Part shown: in pieces, positions 1 through 8,021 of the stretch
Layout of the letters: each line of letters begins with the position of its first letter
Position numbering within the stretch: position 1 is the first letter of the stretch
NCBI GenBank assembly: GCA_001796935.1
Contig: MGNX01000114.1
Span: forward strand, 341-18,087
DNA from: Chloroflexi bacterium RBG_16_60_22
GTDB lineage: Bacteria > Chloroflexota > Dehalococcoidia > Dehalococcoidales > RBG-16-60-22
DNA: 17,747 nt
Direction of reading: 5' to 3'
Notes under the pieces: model-generated
What the model was told of the DNA's origin: nothing
Database searches by the model: none
Seen by the model: only the letters and a program-made list of their open reading frames with translations
Made by a program: the position numbers and the translations under genes

Positions 1-2769
1 AAAGACATCGATGCGGCGGCCCTGACCGCCACGGTGCAGGCCGGGGTCGTCTGGGAGCGCCTGGACCGCGAGCTGATGAAACAGGGACTGACATTACGGC
101 TGTACCCCTCCAGCTATCCGGCGGCCACCGTCGGCGGGTGGCTGGCGCAGGGGGGCGCCGGCATCGGCTCCTTTGAAGCGGGATGGTTCCGGGAAAGCGT
201 GGTCAGCGCCCGGGTGGTCCTGCCCGGCGGCGAGGTCAGGGAGTTCCGCGGGGACGACCTCGACGTCATCTCCGGGGCCGAAGGCACCACCGGCCTCATC
301 AGCGAGGTGACCCTGCGCCTCCGGCCCCTGGAGGAGATGGAGGTCATCGCCCTCGGCTGCCCCGACGCCGCCGGCCTCCAGCATATCGTCCGGTCGGTAA
401 TCGATAAAAAGCTGCCGGTGTGGTCGCTGGTGTTCATCAACCCGCGCATGGCCCAGCTCAAGAACGAGGCCCCGCTCCGCGAGCACCTGGGGCACCCGGC
501 GGAGGAGCGGGTGCTTCTGCCGAATGCATACATTATTACGCTCGCTTTCCGTAAAAAGGACCGTAACACCGTGATGGGCGGCCTGCCGGAGATATTAGAG
601 CCTTGCAAGGCGGAGCTCCTCAGCCAGGAAATCGCCCGCCACGAGTGGGAGAACCGCTTCAAGATTATGATGGTGAAACGCCTCGGGCCCAGCCTGGTGC
701 CGGCGGAGGTGGTCATTCCCCTCTCCAGCCTGGGCAAGGTCCTGAAGGAAATCGAGAAGAAGGTGGACCAGCCGGTCGTCAAGGAAGGGGTCGTCATCCG
801 GGAGAGCCGGAACGGCCAGCCGGAAGTGGTTATCCTGGGGTTCATCCCCAGCGACCAGCGCAAGTTCAGCTACAGCTTCGTCTTCGGGCTGGCGCTGACC
901 ATTATGAAAATCGCCGAGAGACACGGCGGCCGCCCCTACGCCACCGGGCTCTACTTCGCCCGGCAGGCGGCGCGGGTACTGGGGAAGGAAAAGGCCGCCC
1001 GCCTCAGGGCCTTCAAGCGGCAGGTGGACCCCGCGGCCATTCTCAACCCCGGCAAGGTCCTCGGCGGCGGACTCGTCGGGACGGTGATGTCGGCGGCGCG
1101 GGCCCTGGAGCCCCTTATCCGGCCCCTGGGCAACAGCGTCACCACCCGCCTCGGGGAGAGGCCGGACAGGCCGGTGCGGGGCGTCCCGGCGGACGTGGCC
1201 TGGTACGCCTACGGCTGCTCGCAGTGCGGCTACTGCATCGACGAGTGCGACCAGTTTTACGGGCGCGGCTGGGAGAGCCAGAGTCCCCGCGGCAAGTGGT
1301 ACTGGCTGCGGGAGTACATGGAGGGGCGCGAGGCCTGGGACCAGTTCATGGTGGACACCATGATTGCCTGCACCACCTGCGAGCTCTGCAACCTGCGCTG
1401 CTCGGCATCGCTGCCCATCGAGCCGTCCTGGATGAAGCTGCGCGGCCGGCTCATCGCCGATGATAAGAAGATGACCTTCCCGCCCTTCGAGATGATGGCC
1501 GCCTCGCTGCGCAAAGAGGGCGATATCTGGGCGGCCTACCGCAAGGACCGGGACGCCTGGTTCCCCGGGGACCTCAAGGAGAAGCACGGGGCGGCACACC
1601 GGGCTAAAATTGCCTACTTCGCCGGCTGCACCGCCAGCCACGTTGAAACGGATATCGCCCAGGCCTCCGTGCGCCTGCTGGACGCGGCGGGGGTCGATTT
1701 CACCTACCTGGGCAACAAGGACAACTGCTGCGGCACGCCGATGCTCGTGGCCGGCCAGTGGGATGCCTTCGAGCAGGTCATGCGGCAGAACATCCAGAAC
1801 ATGAAGGACGCCGGCGTCGAGACCGTCGTTTCCTCCTGCCCGGCCTGCGACATGATGTGGCGGCAGGCCTACCCGTCCTGGGCGAAGAAGCTCGGCATCG
1901 ACTACAATATCACCGCCAGACATTACAGCGAGCTGGTCACCGAGAAGATAAAGAGCGGTGAGTTCAGCTTCCCCGCCCCCCGCAACGGCGGGAAGCCGCT
2001 AACGGTAACCCTGCACGATTCCTGCCACATCGGGCGCGTCTCCAGCGTCTATGACGCCCCCCGCGAGCTTATCCGGGCCATCCCCGGCGTCAACTTCGTG
2101 GAGATGGAGCACAACCGGGAGCGGGCGCACTGCTGCGGCAGCGTGCTGACCCTCATCAAGGACCCGCCGGTAGCCGCGGACATCGGGCAGGCGCGGATGA
2201 GCGAGGCCATGGCCACCGGCGCCGAGAAGCTGCTGGCGCTCTGCCCCTGCTGCGAGTTCCAGTTCCGCGTCACCGCGGAGAAGAAGCAGGTGCCCCTGGA
2301 GACGGTGGACCTGGCGCGGTTTGCCGCCTCGGCGCTGGGCCACGAGTTCCCCGACCCCAACCCCGAGGTACAGCGGCAGTGGGCGGTCTTCGAGGCCATG
2401 ATTAAGCTGATGACGCCGCAGGGGTTCGCCGACCTGATGGGGACGATGTGGCCGGAGCTCATCGACGCCATGCCCTTCAAGATGGGGCCGATGATGCGGT
2501 TCATGGGCAAGATTCCGGGAGCGCTCGACCTGATGAGGCCGGTGTTCCCGGTATTATTCCCGCGGCTGCTGCCGATGATGATGCCGAAGGTTATGCCGGT
2601 GATGCTGCAGCGAGTGGCGGACGCCATACCCATGCCCGACTACATGCTGGAGCAGATGCCGGAGCTGATGCCGAAGGTAATGGACAACCTGATGCCGCAC
2701 ATGATAGGGGAAGTCGTGCCGCTGGTCACCGGGCCGATGATAAAGTATCTCCGGAACGGGAAAAAGTAG
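1..2769 (+). CDS. FAD-binding / Fe-S (CCG-domain) oxidoreductase fusion, 5'-truncated
   Basis: The frame is open from base 1, and the first residues already lie inside an FAD_binding_4 domain (a PSSYPAATVGG flavin-site motif at about 109-138), so the GTG at 34 is not the true start. Visible order: FAD-binding domain; FAD-oxidase C-terminal domain ending in the typical DPAAILNPGK (about 1028-1060); a ferredoxin-like CxxCxxCxxxC cluster at 1216-1248; a second CxxCxxCxxxC at 1369-1401; two CCG domains (NCCG near 1723, CPAC near 1840; then HCCG near 2128, CPCC near 2242); and a methionine-rich tail from 2386. This resembles GlcD fused to GlcF or HdrD, as in D-lactate/glycolate dehydrogenases: a hydroxyacid-type substrate is oxidised at FAD and electrons leave through Fe-S clusters. 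The substrate and electron acceptor cannot be told. There is no recognisable transmembrane anchor unless the tail acts as one. Confidence 0.88.
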   Translation, partial: KDIDAAALTATVQAGVVWERLDRELMKQGLTLRLYPSSYPAATVGGWLAQGGAGIGSFEAGWFRESVVSARVVLPGGEVREFRGDDLDVISGAEGTTGLISEVTLRLRPLEEMEVIALGCPDAAGLQHIVRSVIDKKLPVWSLVFINPRMAQLKNEAPLREHLGHPAEERVLLPNAYIITLAFRKKDRNTVMGGLPEILEPCKAELLSQEIARHEWENRFKIMMVKRLGPSLVPAEVVIPLSSLGKVLKEIEKKVDQPVVKEGVVIRESRNGQPEVVILGFIPSDQRKFSYSFVFGLALTIMKIAERHGGRPYATGLYFARQAARVLGKEKAARLRAFKRQVDPAAILNPGKVLGGGLVGTVMSAARALEPLIRPLGNSVTTRLGERPDRPVRGVPADVAWYAYGCSQCGYCIDECDQFYGRGWESQSPRGKWYWLREYMEGREAWDQFMVDTMIACTTCELCNLRCSASLPIEPSWMKLRGRLIADDKKMTFPPFEMMAASLRKEGDIWAAYRKDRDAWFPGDLKEKHGAAHRAKIAYFAGCTASHVETDIAQASVRLLDAAGVDFTYLGNKDNCCGTPMLVAGQWDAFEQVMRQNIQNMKDAGVETVVSSCPACDMMWRQAYPSWAKKLGIDYNITARHYSELVTEKIKSGEFSFPAPRNGGKPLTVTLHDSCHIGRVSSVYDAPRELIRAIPGVNFVEMEHNRERAHCCGSVLTLIKDPPVAADIGQARMSEAMATGAEKLLALCPCCEFQFRVTAEKKQVPLETVDLARFAASALGHEFPDPNPEVQRQWAVFEAMIKLMTPQGFADLMGTMWPELIDAMPFKMGPMMRFMGKIPGALDLMRPVFPVLFPRLLPMMMPKVMPVMLQRVADAIPMPDYMLEQMPELMPKVMDNLMPHMIGEVVPLVTGPMIKYLRNGKK
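2386..2766 (+). other. Methionine-rich C-terminal tail of the FAD/Fe-S fusion
   Basis: The last 127 residues of the oxidoreductase hold 23 Met (about 18%) and many Pro, in recurring patterns such as LMPKVM, PMMMPKVMP, QMPELMPKVM and NLMPHM. The tail follows the second CCG domain, belongs to none of the domains before it, and resembles no catalytic domain I know. Met/Pro repeats like these could bind a metal or form an amphipathic membrane- or partner-binding surface. That is inference; only the composition and repetition are seen directly. Confidence 0.7.
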
Positions 2770-2770
2770 C

Positions 2771-2795
2771 GGGGGTTAGCCTTTACCTCACCCCC
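2771..2795. terminator. Possible weak hairpin between convergent genes
   Basis: GGGGGTTAG (2771-2779) can pair with CTCACCCCC (2787-2795) with one mismatch, leaving a 7-nt loop. It sits just after the stop of the plus-strand oxidoreductase and just beyond the stop of the minus-strand CoA-binding gene. No true T-run follows on the plus strand (TTAAT only), so terminator function is a guess. The right arm is part of the dispersed repeat at 2785-2805. Confidence 0.3.
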
Positions 2796-2805
2796 TTAAT
2801 CCCCC
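2785..2805 (+). repeat. Dispersed C-rich repeat, copy 1
   Basis: This 21-base element (ACCTCACCCCC, then TTAATCCCCC) matches the reverse complement of 8001-8021 at 20 of 21 positions. It runs into the last codons and stop of the CoA-binding gene, so the repeat supplies that gene's stop codon. It looks like one arm of the palindromic intergenic element at 7839-8022. Confidence 0.5.
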
Positions 2806-3194
2806 GGCATCTTTTCGTGCTCTTTGCGCATGCACCGGTCCATGACCACCTTGAGGCCGGCCTGCCTGGCCGCGGCCGCGGCCTCCTTGTTAATCACGCC
2901 TTCCTGCATCCAGACGGCCCGGGCGCCTTTCTTGATGGCCTCCCGCACGATGGGAAGGACATCCTCCGATTTCCGGAAAATATCCACAACGTCCACTTTC
3001 CCGGGGACGGAAGAGAGGTCGGGGTAGCTCACCTCCCCCAGTACCGTCTTCTCGTTGGGGTTGACCGGGATGACCCGGTAGCCGTGCTCCTTCAGATAGA
3101 CCGCCACGATATTGCTGGGTCGCTCCGGGTTAGCGGAGAGTCCCACCATGGCCACCGTTTTGGTGTTCCTGAGTATTTCCTGCGCCAGCGTCAT
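2796..3194 (-). CDS. CoA-binding domain protein (YccU-like)
   Basis: A 132-residue protein with a single Rossmann-like CoA_binding_2 domain. It has an N-terminal nucleotide-binding loop VAMVGLSANPERPS (about residues 14-27), a PVNPNEK segment (43-49), DIFRKSEDV (71-79), WMQEGV (95-100) and the C-terminal VMDRC (117-121), all typical of the small YccU family. The family binds CoA or acyl-CoA in related proteins, but its physiological role is unsettled. The start at 3194 is chosen because GGGAGGT lies 6 nt upstream. An in-frame ATG at 3218 would add 8 residues and overlap the stop of the upstream gene (TAATG), but has no ribosome site of its own beyond coupling. It is the last gene of the minus-strand block and may simply be co-transcribed with unrelated genes. 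Confidence 0.85.
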   Translation of the reverse strand: MTLAQEILRNTKTVAMVGLSANPERPSNIVAVYLKEHGYRVIPVNPNEKTVLGEVSYPDLSSVPGKVDVVDIFRKSEDVLPIVREAIKKGARAVWMQEGVINKEAAAAARQAGLKVVMDRCMRKEHEKMPGD

Positions 3195-3200
3195 CGCCTG

Positions 3201-3207
3201 ACCTCCC
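3201..3207 (-). promoter_or_regulatory. Ribosome binding site deciding the CoA-binding gene start
   Basis: GGGAGGT on the minus strand lies 6 nt before the ATG at 3194. This spacing supports the shorter protein over the overlapping ATG at 3218. Confidence 0.6.
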
Positions 3208-3217
3208 GTTATAAGCA

Positions 3218-5479
3218 TTAATCGGACAGCTTCAGTCTGAAAAACAGCTTTTTAAACCATTTCAGCCGCGGCAGCAGGTTGCCGAAGACGTCACAGCGCG
3301 ACTTCAATAGCTCCGCCTCCTCGAACAGCCCCACCGCCACCCGCCGCCCGAACTGGCTATCCGCGTAGGTCCGGGCGATGGTATCGAGGGACCTGGCCTG
3401 CCGGGGGAAAGTAGCGCTGAGCTCGGCGGCGTATTCCAGCGGCGTCTGCTCCGCCCGGGGGCCCAGCCCGGCCATGGCTCCGAGGCGACACAGCCGGTTG
3501 TAAATCATGGCGGCGGCATCTTCCCGGGTGAAGTCCCAGAGCCAATGGTAGAAAGCGGACCGGCGCGCCAGCAGCGGCGACGCCGCCAGCGTGATGAGGA
3601 TAATGCCCCCGATGGTGATGAGCAGCGCCCGCCCCAGCTCGTCGGCGAAGGGCCAGACCGGATTTCCCGGCGTCCGGTTTTCGTTGGCTCCGGCGGCCGC
3701 CGACCCGCCGGAAAGACCCGCCTCCGCCAGCACCTGCCACCGGTACCAGTCCTGCCACTCCTGCCAGTCGCCCCCGGTAATCTGGCCGCCCACCCAGGGC
3801 GTCTCGATGGCCACCTCGCTGTCACCCGTGCTGGGGGTGGCCTCCAGGTCCACCCAGCCGTAGCCCGGGAAATATGCCTGCGGCCAGGCATGGTAGTGCT
3901 TGTCCCGCAGGATATACTGGCCCTCCTCTTCCCCCGCCTCGCCGGGGAGGTAGCCCACGGCCAGTCGCGCCGGCACGTCCACGGCGCGGAGCATCACCGC
4001 CATGGCCGAGGCGTAGTAGAGGCAGAAGCCGGATTTCTGGGTAAAGAGAAAGTACGCCACGCCGTCGGTGCCGGGCGGCGGCGCCTGGATTTCATGGCTA
4101 TAGGGTATCCGCGAGAGGTAATTGTCAATGGCGGTTACCTTATCGTAGGGGGTCGGCGCCCCGCCGGCGAGGCTCCGGCTCAACCTCCGGACGCTCTCCG
4201 GGAAATCGGGGGGCAGCCGTAAATAGGCGGCCATGATTTCCGGCGGGTAGCTTTCCCCCGCCCCGGCGAGGTCTTCCGGGGTGGCCGCGGTAACGGCCGA
4301 GGTGACGCGGTAGCGCTCGTCGGGGTGGAGGACGCGCGGCGTCGTCACCGCCATGATGTCACCGGCGCCTGCCTGCACCAGTGTCGGCGTGTCCGCGGCC
4401 ACGAAGCTGCCGGCGGTCAGCAGGACGTCCGTCTTCATATTGGTCTCCACCTCGTAGGTAATCGTCTCGTGGCCGGCCGGCGTCAACGCCCCGGCCCAGG
4501 CTGTCTCTTCCGCCAGTGTGTAGCGGTCCGTCGGGCCATTGGCCCAGCCGTCCGGCGTGTAGTCGTCGTAAACGTGAACCCGCCAGTAGGAGGGGCGCGG
4601 CGAGCTGACAATGTAGTTGATTTGCTCGCCCTGGTGCCAGTCCTTCCCGAAATGCAGTTCGCGGCGCGTGCTGCTCGTGCTGAGGGGCTGTTTGGCCGGC
4701 ACGGCGGCGAAGAGGTTGACGGGGGAATCCTCGATGTCTTGCTTCCAGAGTATCCGGGTAGCCACCGCCGTCTGGAGCCGGGGCACGCGGACTTCCGGCG
4801 TTGCCCAGGAGATGGAAAAGGCAAAGACGGCCAGGACCGCCAGCGATGCCCCGAAGTAGAGCAGGCCCCGCAGGGGATAGCCCGCCCCCCGCCCCGCGGC
4901 ATTTCCCCGGGCCAGGCGGTTCAGGGCCACCAGGAGCATCGCCGCCAGGAAGTAGCCGCCGAAGAAGAAGTAGTACCTCTCCGGGAGGTTGCTCAGGTTG
5001 GCCAGGATGATGACCGCCCCCGAACTGACGCCCACCCAGGCGTTACGGCGCCGCAGGAGGAACCAGGTGCCGGTATGGCCGATGGCCCAGGTAACCAGGG
5101 AGAGGAAGATGGCGAAGGAAATCGTTTCCCCGCCGGGTATGGCGGTGCCGGTGCCGAGCCACCACGCACGCAGCGCAAGAAACAGCGGTTGAAAACCGGA
5201 CAGCAGGACGGCGGCCTGACAGACGACGACCATGATACCGATAACCAGTGCCGTTGCGTGCGCCGCTACGGCGGGGAGCTTGCTCCTCGCCAGGAACCAG
5301 GCGGCCAGCATGGAGAGTACCAGGGCCAGCGTCAGCGACGGCCGGGGGGTAATCCAGCGGGCCCGCTCGATGGAGAGAACGGCCACCTCCAGCACGACGA
5401 AAAGCAGGCCGGTATTCAGCCAGCCCTGCCAGCCGCCCGGCGGTCCTCCCATCGTTTTTCCCCCGCTGCCGGTCATCAT
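3218..5479 (-). CDS. Membrane transglutaminase-like protein (TgpA/DUF3488-DUF4129 type)
   Basis: 753 residues. The N-terminal quarter is strongly hydrophobic with about six or seven membrane segments (roughly 20-37, 47-63, 72-95, 118-140, 148-163, 169-187 and 205-224). An extracytoplasmic region of about 390 residues follows, then one more membrane segment near 615-635 and a cytoplasmic DUF4129-like C-terminus (TPLEYAAEL near 679). The transglutaminase core has an intact Cys-His-Asp triad: Cys486 in GFCLYYASAMA, His530 in KHYHAW and Asp544 in GWVDLEATP. Family members are thought to be papain-fold peptidase or acyl-transfer enzymes acting at the outer face of the membrane; the substrate is unknown. 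The start ATG overlaps the stop of the DUF58 gene (ATGA), so translation is probably coupled. A second Met codon directly follows the first, leaving a one-codon uncertainty. Confidence 0.9.
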   Translation of the reverse strand: MMTGSGGKTMGGPPGGWQGWLNTGLLFVVLEVAVLSIERARWITPRPSLTLALVLSMLAAWFLARSKLPAVAAHATALVIGIMVVVCQAAVLLSGFQPLFLALRAWWLGTGTAIPGGETISFAIFLSLVTWAIGHTGTWFLLRRRNAWVGVSSGAVIILANLSNLPERYYFFFGGYFLAAMLLVALNRLARGNAAGRGAGYPLRGLLYFGASLAVLAVFAFSISWATPEVRVPRLQTAVATRILWKQDIEDSPVNLFAAVPAKQPLSTSSTRRELHFGKDWHQGEQINYIVSSPRPSYWRVHVYDDYTPDGWANGPTDRYTLAEETAWAGALTPAGHETITYEVETNMKTDVLLTAGSFVAADTPTLVQAGAGDIMAVTTPRVLHPDERYRVTSAVTAATPEDLAGAGESYPPEIMAAYLRLPPDFPESVRRLSRSLAGGAPTPYDKVTAIDNYLSRIPYSHEIQAPPPGTDGVAYFLFTQKSGFCLYYASAMAVMLRAVDVPARLAVGYLPGEAGEEEGQYILRDKHYHAWPQAYFPGYGWVDLEATPSTGDSEVAIETPWVGGQITGGDWQEWQDWYRWQVLAEAGLSGGSAAAGANENRTPGNPVWPFADELGRALLITIGGIILITLAASPLLARRSAFYHWLWDFTREDAAAMIYNRLCRLGAMAGLGPRAEQTPLEYAAELSATFPRQARSLDTIARTYADSQFGRRVAVGLFEEAELLKSRCDVFGNLLPRLKWFKKLFFRLKLSD

Positions 5480-6714
5480 ACCTTATCCCCCACATACGGC
5501 AGGCGTGAAGAGGCCAGCCGGCTGTCCAGCGCCCGGGCGATGGGCACGCCGCGCCGGATAACGTAAACGGGAATGCCGCCGGCTACCAGGCCGCGGGCGG
5601 TACGGGAGGCGCCGGTATCCCCGCCGAAGCTGAGGGAATCGAGGAGGATGACCGTCACCATGGCGCCGCGGTTGACGGCGCGGCGCAGCGGCCCGGCGAT
5701 GCCCTGGTTATCGGAGGTGGTGATGACGAAAACCACCGACCCCGCCCCGAAGCGCCCGGCCTCGGAGGCCAGCAGCCCATCGATGGGCACGTCACCAGCG
5801 GCCCGCATCAGGGCCAGGGCCTGCCGCATGTGCTGCAGGTGCCGGTCCCCGGCCTCGGGCAGGAAGGTGTAGGGCCGGTCGCCGCTGGCAATCAGCCCCA
5901 CCCGCTTGCCGGCGTGGCTGTATTTCCGGGCCAGCGAGGCCGCGGTGGTGATGCCGTATTCCTCGGTGGTCTCGTCGCCCTCCCCCCGCCGGGAGCCGCG
6001 GTACATATCTAGGACAATCCAGACGTCCCGGAAGGCGTAGTCGGAGCGGTCCGGCTCGTACTCCTTGACCATGAGCCGGCCGGTGTGAGCCGTGGTGTGC
6101 CAGTGAACGTGCCGCAGGCTGTCGCTGCTGTTGTAATCGCGCACGCGGGAGGCATTGGGTCCGGTCTCGCTGAGCAGTCGCCGGCCCGGCCCCGGCGGGA
6201 AGCTCGGGTGGGGAAGGGCCCGGAAGAAAGGCAGGTCCGGCGCCGCCGGGTAGATGATGACGTCCCGGCGCTTGCCCAGGCGGCGCCGGAGGGGGAAGAA
6301 CCCCAGGGGGTCGGTGATTCTGGCGGTCAGGGCCCCCAGGCGGTACTTGCCCCGCTGCCGGCAGTCGGCCCGGCTCTGCCAGCGGTAGGAGTCCCGCGAC
6401 CACAGGCTGACGGCCGTCACGTTCCGGTGGCCGGGTAAATCGGTATCTTCCTCGAGCTCGATTACCGGGGTGGGCAGTCGGCTGCGGTTGGTCACGGTAA
6501 ACTCCTCCTCCAGGCCGTCACCCACCTGGCAGCCCTCGGAGTTAATGTTCACCTTTCCTTCGATGGCGCGTAAGCTCAGGCGCGGCCACAGGTAGCTCGC
6601 CAGGAGCACCACCGCCAGGAAGATGAGGAAGCGCCACAGCAGGGTAAAACCGCCGGCCAGGGCCAGTGCCAGGGTGATAACGGGAATGATGATGAGGAAA
6701 ATGCGGGTTTTCAT
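5476..6714 (-). CDS. DUF58 domain protein
   Basis: 412 residues. Two adjacent N-terminal membrane segments (about 4-20 and 23-43) are followed by a soluble part with the DUF58 signature: RVRDYNSSDSLRHVHW at about 190-205, continuing to LMVKEYE by 220. It then enters a von Willebrand A-like strand, VWIVLDMYRG (231-240). DUF58 proteins occur beside MoxR ATPases and transglutaminase-like membrane proteins in many bacteria; the trio is believed to work together, but its biochemical task is not established. The start at 6714 follows a GGAG-type ribosome site and lies 21 bp after the moxR stop. The middle gene of the minus-strand block. Confidence 0.88.
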   Translation of the reverse strand: MKTRIFLIIIPVITLALALAGGFTLLWRFLIFLAVVLLASYLWPRLSLRAIEGKVNINSEGCQVGDGLEEEFTVTNRSRLPTPVIELEEDTDLPGHRNVTAVSLWSRDSYRWQSRADCRQRGKYRLGALTARITDPLGFFPLRRRLGKRRDVIIYPAAPDLPFFRALPHPSFPPGPGRRLLSETGPNASRVRDYNSSDSLRHVHWHTTAHTGRLMVKEYEPDRSDYAFRDVWIVLDMYRGSRRGEGDETTEEYGITTAASLARKYSHAGKRVGLIASGDRPYTFLPEAGDRHLQHMRQALALMRAAGDVPIDGLLASEAGRFGAGSVVFVITTSDNQGIAGPLRRAVNRGAMVTVILLDSLSFGGDTGASRTARGLVAGGIPVYVIRRGVPIARALDSRLASSRLPYVGDKV

Positions 6715-6735
6715 GGTTTCTCCGCTCCTGAGCGG

Positions 6736-7701
6736 CTATTTACGGCCGGGTATGGCTCCCGGTACGGGGACAGTCTCGAGTATCGCCGCGATGGAGGCGC
6801 GGCCGTCCCTGCCCAGCGCCGGGTCCGTCGAGGACGGCAGCGAGCGGTGGGCCAGGGTGGATTCGGCCAGGGACTTGACGTCGTCCGGCAGGACGTAATC
6901 GCGCCCGTCCAGCAGGGCGCGGGCCTGCGCGGTGCGGAAAAGGGCCAGCGAGCCGCGCGGCGACGCCCCCAGGTAGATGGCAGGGTGGTGGCGGGTGGCG
7001 TCCACCAGCGCCACGATGTAATGCTTGATTAAATTATCCACGTAGATTTTCTTCACCGTCTCCTGGAGCATCAGAATGTCTTCGGCCGCCACCACGGGTT
7101 CAATTTCCTCGATGGGATGGACGAACTGCTGCCTCTCGATGACGGCGATTTCCTCGTCCGGGGACGGGTAGCCGATGTTTATCCGCAGCAGGAACCGGTC
7201 CAGCTGGGCCTCGGGGAGGGGGAAAGTGCCCTCGTACTCCACGGGGCTCTGGGTGGCCAGGACGTGGAAGGGGGAAGGCATCTGGTGGGTGACGCCGTCC
7301 ACGGTAATCTGCCCCTCCGCCATCGCCTCCAGCAGCGCCGACTGCACCTTGGGAGTGGCCCGGTTGATTTCATCGGCCAGGACCACCTGGGCCATTATCG
7401 GCCCGGGCCGGAACTCGAAGTCGCCGATTTTCTGGTTGTAAACGGTGACCCCGGTGATATCGCCGGGGAGCATGTCCGGCGTGAACTGGATGCGCTTGAA
7501 ATTGCAGTGAATCGATTTGGCCAGGCTCCGCGCCAGCATCGTCTTGCCGACCCCCGGCGCGTCCTCGATGAGCAGGTGCCCCTGGCTTATCAGGGCGATT
7601 ACCGCCAGCTCCACGGCTTCCCGCTTGCCGACCAGGACCTTCTCGATGTTATCGATTATCTTTTCCGCCAGCGCCTGCGCCCTGGTGATGGTTCTGTCCA
7701 T
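6736..7701 (-). CDS. MoxR-family AAA+ ATPase
   Basis: 321 residues, normal for the family. Walker A is EDAPGVGKT (46-54), Walker B VVLADE (106-111), the sensor/ATQ region ATQSPVEYEGTFPLPEAQLDRF (149-170), and the sensor-2 arginine lies in GASPRGS (245-251). MoxR ATPases act as chaperone-like remodelers, often helping to mature a vWA-domain partner. Here the adjacent DUF58 protein is the likely partner, because no separate vWA (BatA-like) gene is present in the block. GAGGGG lies just before the ATG. First gene of the minus-strand block, about 55 nt downstream of the predicted transcription start. Confidence 0.94.
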   Translation of the reverse strand: MDRTITRAQALAEKIIDNIEKVLVGKREAVELAVIALISQGHLLIEDAPGVGKTMLARSLAKSIHCNFKRIQFTPDMLPGDITGVTVYNQKIGDFEFRPGPIMAQVVLADEINRATPKVQSALLEAMAEGQITVDGVTHQMPSPFHVLATQSPVEYEGTFPLPEAQLDRFLLRINIGYPSPDEEIAVIERQQFVHPIEEIEPVVAAEDILMLQETVKKIYVDNLIKHYIVALVDATRHHPAIYLGASPRGSLALFRTAQARALLDGRDYVLPDDVKSLAESTLAHRSLPSSTDPALGRDGRASIAAILETVPVPGAIPGRK

Positions 7702-7763
7702 GTTCCCCTCGTCACGGCCGGGGCCCCCGGACGGATTACGTGACGGCCCACCCCTCTAATCCG

Positions 7764-7792
7764 AGTATAACACAAGATAAACAAGCCTACAA
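7764..7792 (-). promoter_or_regulatory. Predicted sigma70 promoter of the moxR block
   Basis: On the minus strand, a -10 TATACT (7769-7764) is separated by 17 nt from a weak -35 TTGTAG (7792-7787). The -10 matches the consensus at 5 of 6 positions, the -35 only at its TTG. The inferred start near 7757 gives a leader of about 55 nt before moxR. Confidence 0.5.
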
Positions 7793-7915
7793 AAGCCCCC
7801 TTATGACGGTGCGGTTCGGTCCCGGTTGATTATGTTTACCTCTCCCCTGACCCCTCTCCAGCCGGTACTATCGCCATTGGCCGGAGTTTTTCAGGCTGGA
7901 AAGGGGAGTACAGAA

Positions 7916-7938
7916 AAGAGGGGGCGAAGCCCCCTCTT
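7916..7938 (-). terminator. Rho-independent terminator-like hairpin
   Basis: A perfect 10-bp GC-rich stem with a 3-nt loop. On the minus strand it is followed by TTTTC, so it could end the tRNA-Gly transcript, which comes from that side. On the plus strand only TTAATATAT follows. The T-run is short, and the hairpin may equally belong to the surrounding palindromic element. Confidence 0.45.
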
Positions 7939-7946
7939 AATATATC

Positions 7947-8006
7947 TCCCCCTCTCCAATCAAATCATTTCCGTTAGCTAAATTTGTACCTGATTGGAGA
8001 GGGGGA
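7947..8006. repeat. 16-bp perfect inverted repeat
   Basis: The arms 7947-7962 (TCCCCCTCTCCAATCA) and 7991-8006 are perfect reverse complements around a 28-nt AT-rich loop. Neither side has a T-run, so this is more likely a mobile or repeat-derived palindrome than a terminator. Confidence 0.65.
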
Positions 8007-8021
8007 TAAAGGGGGTGAGGT
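8001..8021 (-). repeat. Dispersed C-rich repeat, copy 2
   Basis: The reverse complement (ACCTCACCCCC, then TTTATCCCCC) matches 2785-2805 at 20 of 21 positions. It forms the right end of the palindromic cluster. Confidence 0.5.

Noticed and set aside
595..1923. Long open frame (442 codons) antisense to the FAD/Fe-S fusion
   Set aside because: Its translation is low-complexity, rich in Gly, Ala, Pro, Arg and His, with no domain. It is a GC-rich shadow of a gene with clear motifs.
4325..5566. 413-codon plus-strand open frame opposite the transglutaminase gene
   Set aside because: Compositionally biased translation without domains, opposite a gene with an intact catalytic triad and membrane segments.
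7851..8006. CRISPR array
   Set aside because: The repeats are inverted, not direct, with no regular spacing and no cas genes.
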